Source: an uncultured Bacteroidales bacterium (GTDB lineage Bacteria; Bacteroidota; Bacteroidia; Bacteroidales; Bacteroidaceae). Taken from it: DNA of 64,000 nucleotides. Numbering within the stretch: position 1 is the stretch's first letter; each line of letters begins with the position of its first letter. This document shows positions 61,390-64,000 of this stretch, one piece after another. The position numbers and the translations under genes are program-made. The stretch covers positions 1 through 64,000 of the forward strand of contig CADCIO010000009.1 in the NCBI GenBank assembly GCA_902801475.1. The letters are read 5' to 3'. A model generated the notes under the pieces. It worked only from the letters and a program-made list of their open reading frames with translations. It did no database searches and was not told the DNA's origin.

Positions 61390-64000
61390 ATGGCAAATGT
61401 CGAGAACAAGTATCCTACACTCCGTGAAACCAAATTTGTGGATTTGATGCAGAAGCGCGTGTTCAACGTGCTGATTATCGCAAATCCCTACGATGCGTTT
61501 ATGCTGGAAGATGACGGACGTGTGGATGAAAAGATTTTTGATGAGTATGCGAAGTTGGGTCTGCGTTATCCCCCTCGGTTCTTCCGTGCTGCCTCTCAGG
61601 AGGATGCGGCAGGGCTGATTGGCAGGACGAAGTTTGATCTGGTCATTTGTATGCCAGGAACGGCTAATAATGATGTGTTCGATATTGCTCGAGGCATCAA
61701 GACTGAGTTCCCGACACTCCCCATTGTGGTGCTCACTCCCTTCTCGCATGGCATCACGCGCCGTATGGAGAATGAAGATCTGAGTGTGTTCGAATATGTG
61801 TTCTGCTGGTTGGGTAATACGGAATTGTTGCTGTCCATCATCAAACTGATTGAGGATAAGATGAATCTGGATAACGACTTGGCAGCAGGTGTGCAGATGA
61901 TTCTTGTGGTTGAGGACAGCATCCGTTTCTATTCTTCCTTGCTTCCTAATCTCTATCAGTTTGTCTTGCAACAGAGTCTGGAGTTTGCCACAGAAGCGCT
62001 GAACTCTCAGTTGGAGATGTTGCGTATGCGTGGACGCTCCAAGATTGTCTTGGCACGTTCCTACGAAGAAGCATGGGCGCTCTATTCTAAATATAGCGAC
62101 AATGTCCTGGGCGTCATCAGCGATTGCCGTTTCCCGATGCTTGCTGATAGCAAGGAGAAGGATGAACTGGCAGGATTTAAGTTGCTGAGTGCTATTCGTG
62201 AGGTGGATGAGTATGTGCCTTTGGTGCTCAACTCCAGCGAGAGCGACAAGAAACCTTATGCCGACAAGTGCAAGGCTGCCTTCATCGACAAGAACTCCAA
62301 GATGATCAATCAGGATCTCAAGGATTTGATGACCAAACATTTTGGTTTTGGCGATTTCATCTTCCGCAATCCAGACACGATGGAGGAGATAGGACGCGTA
62401 CACAACTTGAAGGAGTTGCAGGACAACATCTTCACTTTGCCGGCAGACTCGCTCAGCTACCACTTGCGCCATAATAATGTCTCTCGATGGTTGGCTTCAC
62501 GTGCCATCTTCCCTGTGGCTGAGTTCCTGAAGAAGATAACGTGGAAGGTGGAGACAGATGTGGATGCCCATCGTCAGTATATCTTCGATGCCATTGTCAG
62601 CTATCGAAAGATGAAAAATCAGGGTGTGGTGGCCATCTTCCATCGCGACCGCTTCGACAGTTACAGCCAGTTTGCTCGCATTGGTGAGGGCTCTTTGGGT
62701 GGAAAGGGTAGAGGCTTGGCTTTCCTCGATAACATCATCAAGCGTCGTACAGATCTCAATGAGTTTGAGAATGCTACTGTGCAGATTCCCAAGACGGTGG
62801 TGCTTTGTACAGACATCTTTGACCGTTTCATGGAGTCGAACGGACTCTATGAGGTGGCGCTCTCAGATATTTCCGACGAAGAGATTCTCCAGCACTTCCT
62901 GCATGGACGATTGCCGGAGGAATTGGCGGATGACCTCATGTCCTTCATGGATGTGGTCAATGGCCCTGTTGCCATCCGTTCCTCTTCTTTGTTGGAAGAC
63001 AGCCACTATCAGCCTTTCGCTGGCATTTATTCCACCTATATGATTCCACGTGCCAATGACAAGTACGTGCGTCTGGAGATGCTGTCCAATGCCATCAAGA
63101 GCGTCTATGCCAGCGTGTTCTATCGGGCATCGAAAGATTATATGGTGGCCACTTCCAACGTCATCGACCAAGAGAAAATGGCAGTCATCCTTCAAGAGGT
63201 GGTCGGTCAGAAGTACGAGAGTGGCTTCTATCCCACCATTTCAGGTGTGGGACGTAGCATCAACTACTATCCCATTGGGGATGAGACTGCCGATGAGGGT
63301 GTAGTGGAACTGGCGCTTGGATTGGGAAAGTACATCGTGGATGGAGGTCTCTGTCTGCGTGTCTGTCCTCATCATCCTGATAAGGTGTTGCAGACAAGTG
63401 AGATGGAGATTGCCTTGAGGGAAACGCAGACAAAGTTCTATGCGTTGGATGTGGAGACGAACGAGAAGGACGAGGCGGATAGGGCACCTTTGGCATTCCA
63501 GGTGGATGATGCCTTCAACCTCAAGAAGGTGACCGTTCGCGATGCCGATCACGATGGCTCTCTCAAGTGGATTGTTTCTACGTTTGACCCTTATGACCAA
63601 TGCATTTACGATGGCTACTATGAGGGAAAGAATCGCAAGATCATCTCCTTCTCTGGTGTGTTGCAGAATGGCGTGTTCCCATTGCCGGAACTCCTGCAGA
63701 AGGTGCTGTTCTATGGACAGAAGGAGATGGCGCGTCCTGTGGAAATTGAGTTTGCTGTCAATCTTCATGATGACAAGACAGGCGAGTTCTATCTCTTGCA
63801 GATTCGTCCGATGGTGGATAACCAGATGCAATTGGATGAGGACATCACGCTGATTGCGGATGATGCTTGTTTGCTTCGTAGCCATAACGCCATTGGTCAT
63901 GGTATTGTCAATGATGTCTTGGATGTGGTATATGTCAAGACCGACGATTATAGTGCTTCCAACAACCCCACGATTGCTGAGGAAATCGAGCGCATGAATC
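61390..64000 (+). CDS. PEP-synthase-like protein with receiver-like domains (partial)
   Basis: The frame is open from ATG 61390 to the window end (870 codons). Residues ~24-145 and ~165-330 look like two receiver-type domains. The second has MILVVEDSIRFY for the first strand and NVLGVISDCRFPM around the possible phospho-aspartate, so it may be a genuine receiver; the first lacks a clear acidic pocket. Residues ~420-815 match the pyruvate/PEP-dikinase ATP-binding domain, with GSLGGKGRGLAF, PVAIRSSSLLEDS and FYLLQIRPM. The His-domain and PEP-binding domain would lie beyond the edge, so it is unknown whether catalysis is possible. It could interconvert pyruvate and PEP under phosphorylation control, or be a regulatory relative. 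Confidence 0.8.
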   Translation, partial: MANVENKYPTLRETKFVDLMQKRVFNVLIIANPYDAFMLEDDGRVDEKIFDEYAKLGLRYPPRFFRAASQEDAAGLIGRTKFDLVICMPGTANNDVFDIARGIKTEFPTLPIVVLTPFSHGITRRMENEDLSVFEYVFCWLGNTELLLSIIKLIEDKMNLDNDLAAGVQMILVVEDSIRFYSSLLPNLYQFVLQQSLEFATEALNSQLEMLRMRGRSKIVLARSYEEAWALYSKYSDNVLGVISDCRFPMLADSKEKDELAGFKLLSAIREVDEYVPLVLNSSESDKKPYADKCKAAFIDKNSKMINQDLKDLMTKHFGFGDFIFRNPDTMEEIGRVHNLKELQDNIFTLPADSLSYHLRHNNVSRWLASRAIFPVAEFLKKITWKVETDVDAHRQYIFDAIVSYRKMKNQGVVAIFHRDRFDSYSQFARIGEGSLGGKGRGLAFLDNIIKRRTDLNEFENATVQIPKTVVLCTDIFDRFMESNGLYEVALSDISDEEILQHFLHGRLPEELADDLMSFMDVVNGPVAIRSSSLLEDSHYQPFAGIYSTYMIPRANDKYVRLEMLSNAIKSVYASVFYRASKDYMVATSNVIDQEKMAVILQEVVGQKYESGFYPTISGVGRSINYYPIGDETADEGVVELALGLGKYIVDGGLCLRVCPHHPDKVLQTSEMEIALRETQTKFYALDVETNEKDEADRAPLAFQVDDAFNLKKVTVRDADHDGSLKWIVSTFDPYDQCIYDGYYEGKNRKIISFSGVLQNGVFPLPELLQKVLFYGQKEMARPVEIEFAVNLHDDKTGEFYLLQIRPMVDNQMQLDEDITLIADDACLLRSHNAIGHGIVNDVLDVVYVKTDDYSASNNPTIAEEIERMN

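Noticed and set aside
61315-62472. Minus-strand open frame of 385 codons
   Set aside because: Antisense to the receiver-like part of the PEP-synthase-like gene, and it crosses that gene's promoter. The sense frame has clear motifs.

Overview
The window is chromosomal DNA of a member of the Bacteroidota, most likely a Prevotellaceae-type Bacteroidales. The grounds are SusC/SusD transporter pairs, lipoproteins with Bacteroidota-style signals, promoters of the -33 TTTG / -7 TAnnTTTG type, a str-S10-spc-alpha ribosomal cluster without tuf, BspA-like surface proteins, and C-termini ending in 'KGIYxxNGKKVVxK', which resemble type IX secretion sorting tails. Species assignment is inference only. I saw no tRNA, rRNA or CRISPR array.

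Layout. (1) 1-5389 is an accessory segment with mobile-element character. It holds the tail of a transposase, a D5-type primase-helicase, a CHC2/TOPRIM primase, a DUF4143-type AAA ATPase preceded by a phased array of inverted repeats, and an HU-like DNA-binding protein. (2) 5426-21692, minus strand, encodes very large secreted surface proteins: two GLUG-type proteins (546 and 1827 aa), a 2564-aa BspA-like leucine-rich-repeat protein and a small lipoprotein. Two of these genes share near-identical 3' ends and 3' flanks. (3) 21815-41014 is the core: DUF3467, then rpsL-rpsG-fusA and the complete S10-spc-alpha cluster through secY, map, infA, rpmJ, rpoA and rplQ, closed by a strong terminator. (4) 41056-43256 is a secreted GH43 arabinanase-like enzyme with its own promoter. 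(5) 43374-61298 looks like one 18-kb, seven-gene operon: FAS1 lipoprotein, SusC, SusD, FAS1 lipoprotein, FAS1 lipoprotein, SusC, SusD. It contains no enzyme and no regulator. (6) From 61328 to the window end lies a PEP-synthase-like protein with receiver-like N-terminal domains, cut by the edge.

How the parts work together. The ribosomal block encodes ribosomal subunits, EF-G, IF-1, the SecY channel, methionine aminopeptidase and the RNA polymerase alpha subunit. Unusually long, hairpin-bearing spacers precede rpsL, rpsG, rpsJ, rplP, rpsH and rpsD and are candidate autoregulatory leaders. The seven-gene operon should build two outer-membrane uptake complexes whose accessory surface lipoproteins are FAS1 (fasciclin) proteins instead of the usual glycan-binding lipoproteins. 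This is the best candidate in the window for an under-described system. The phased operator array before the AAA ATPase and the exchange of 3' modules between the adhesin genes are the next most interesting signals.
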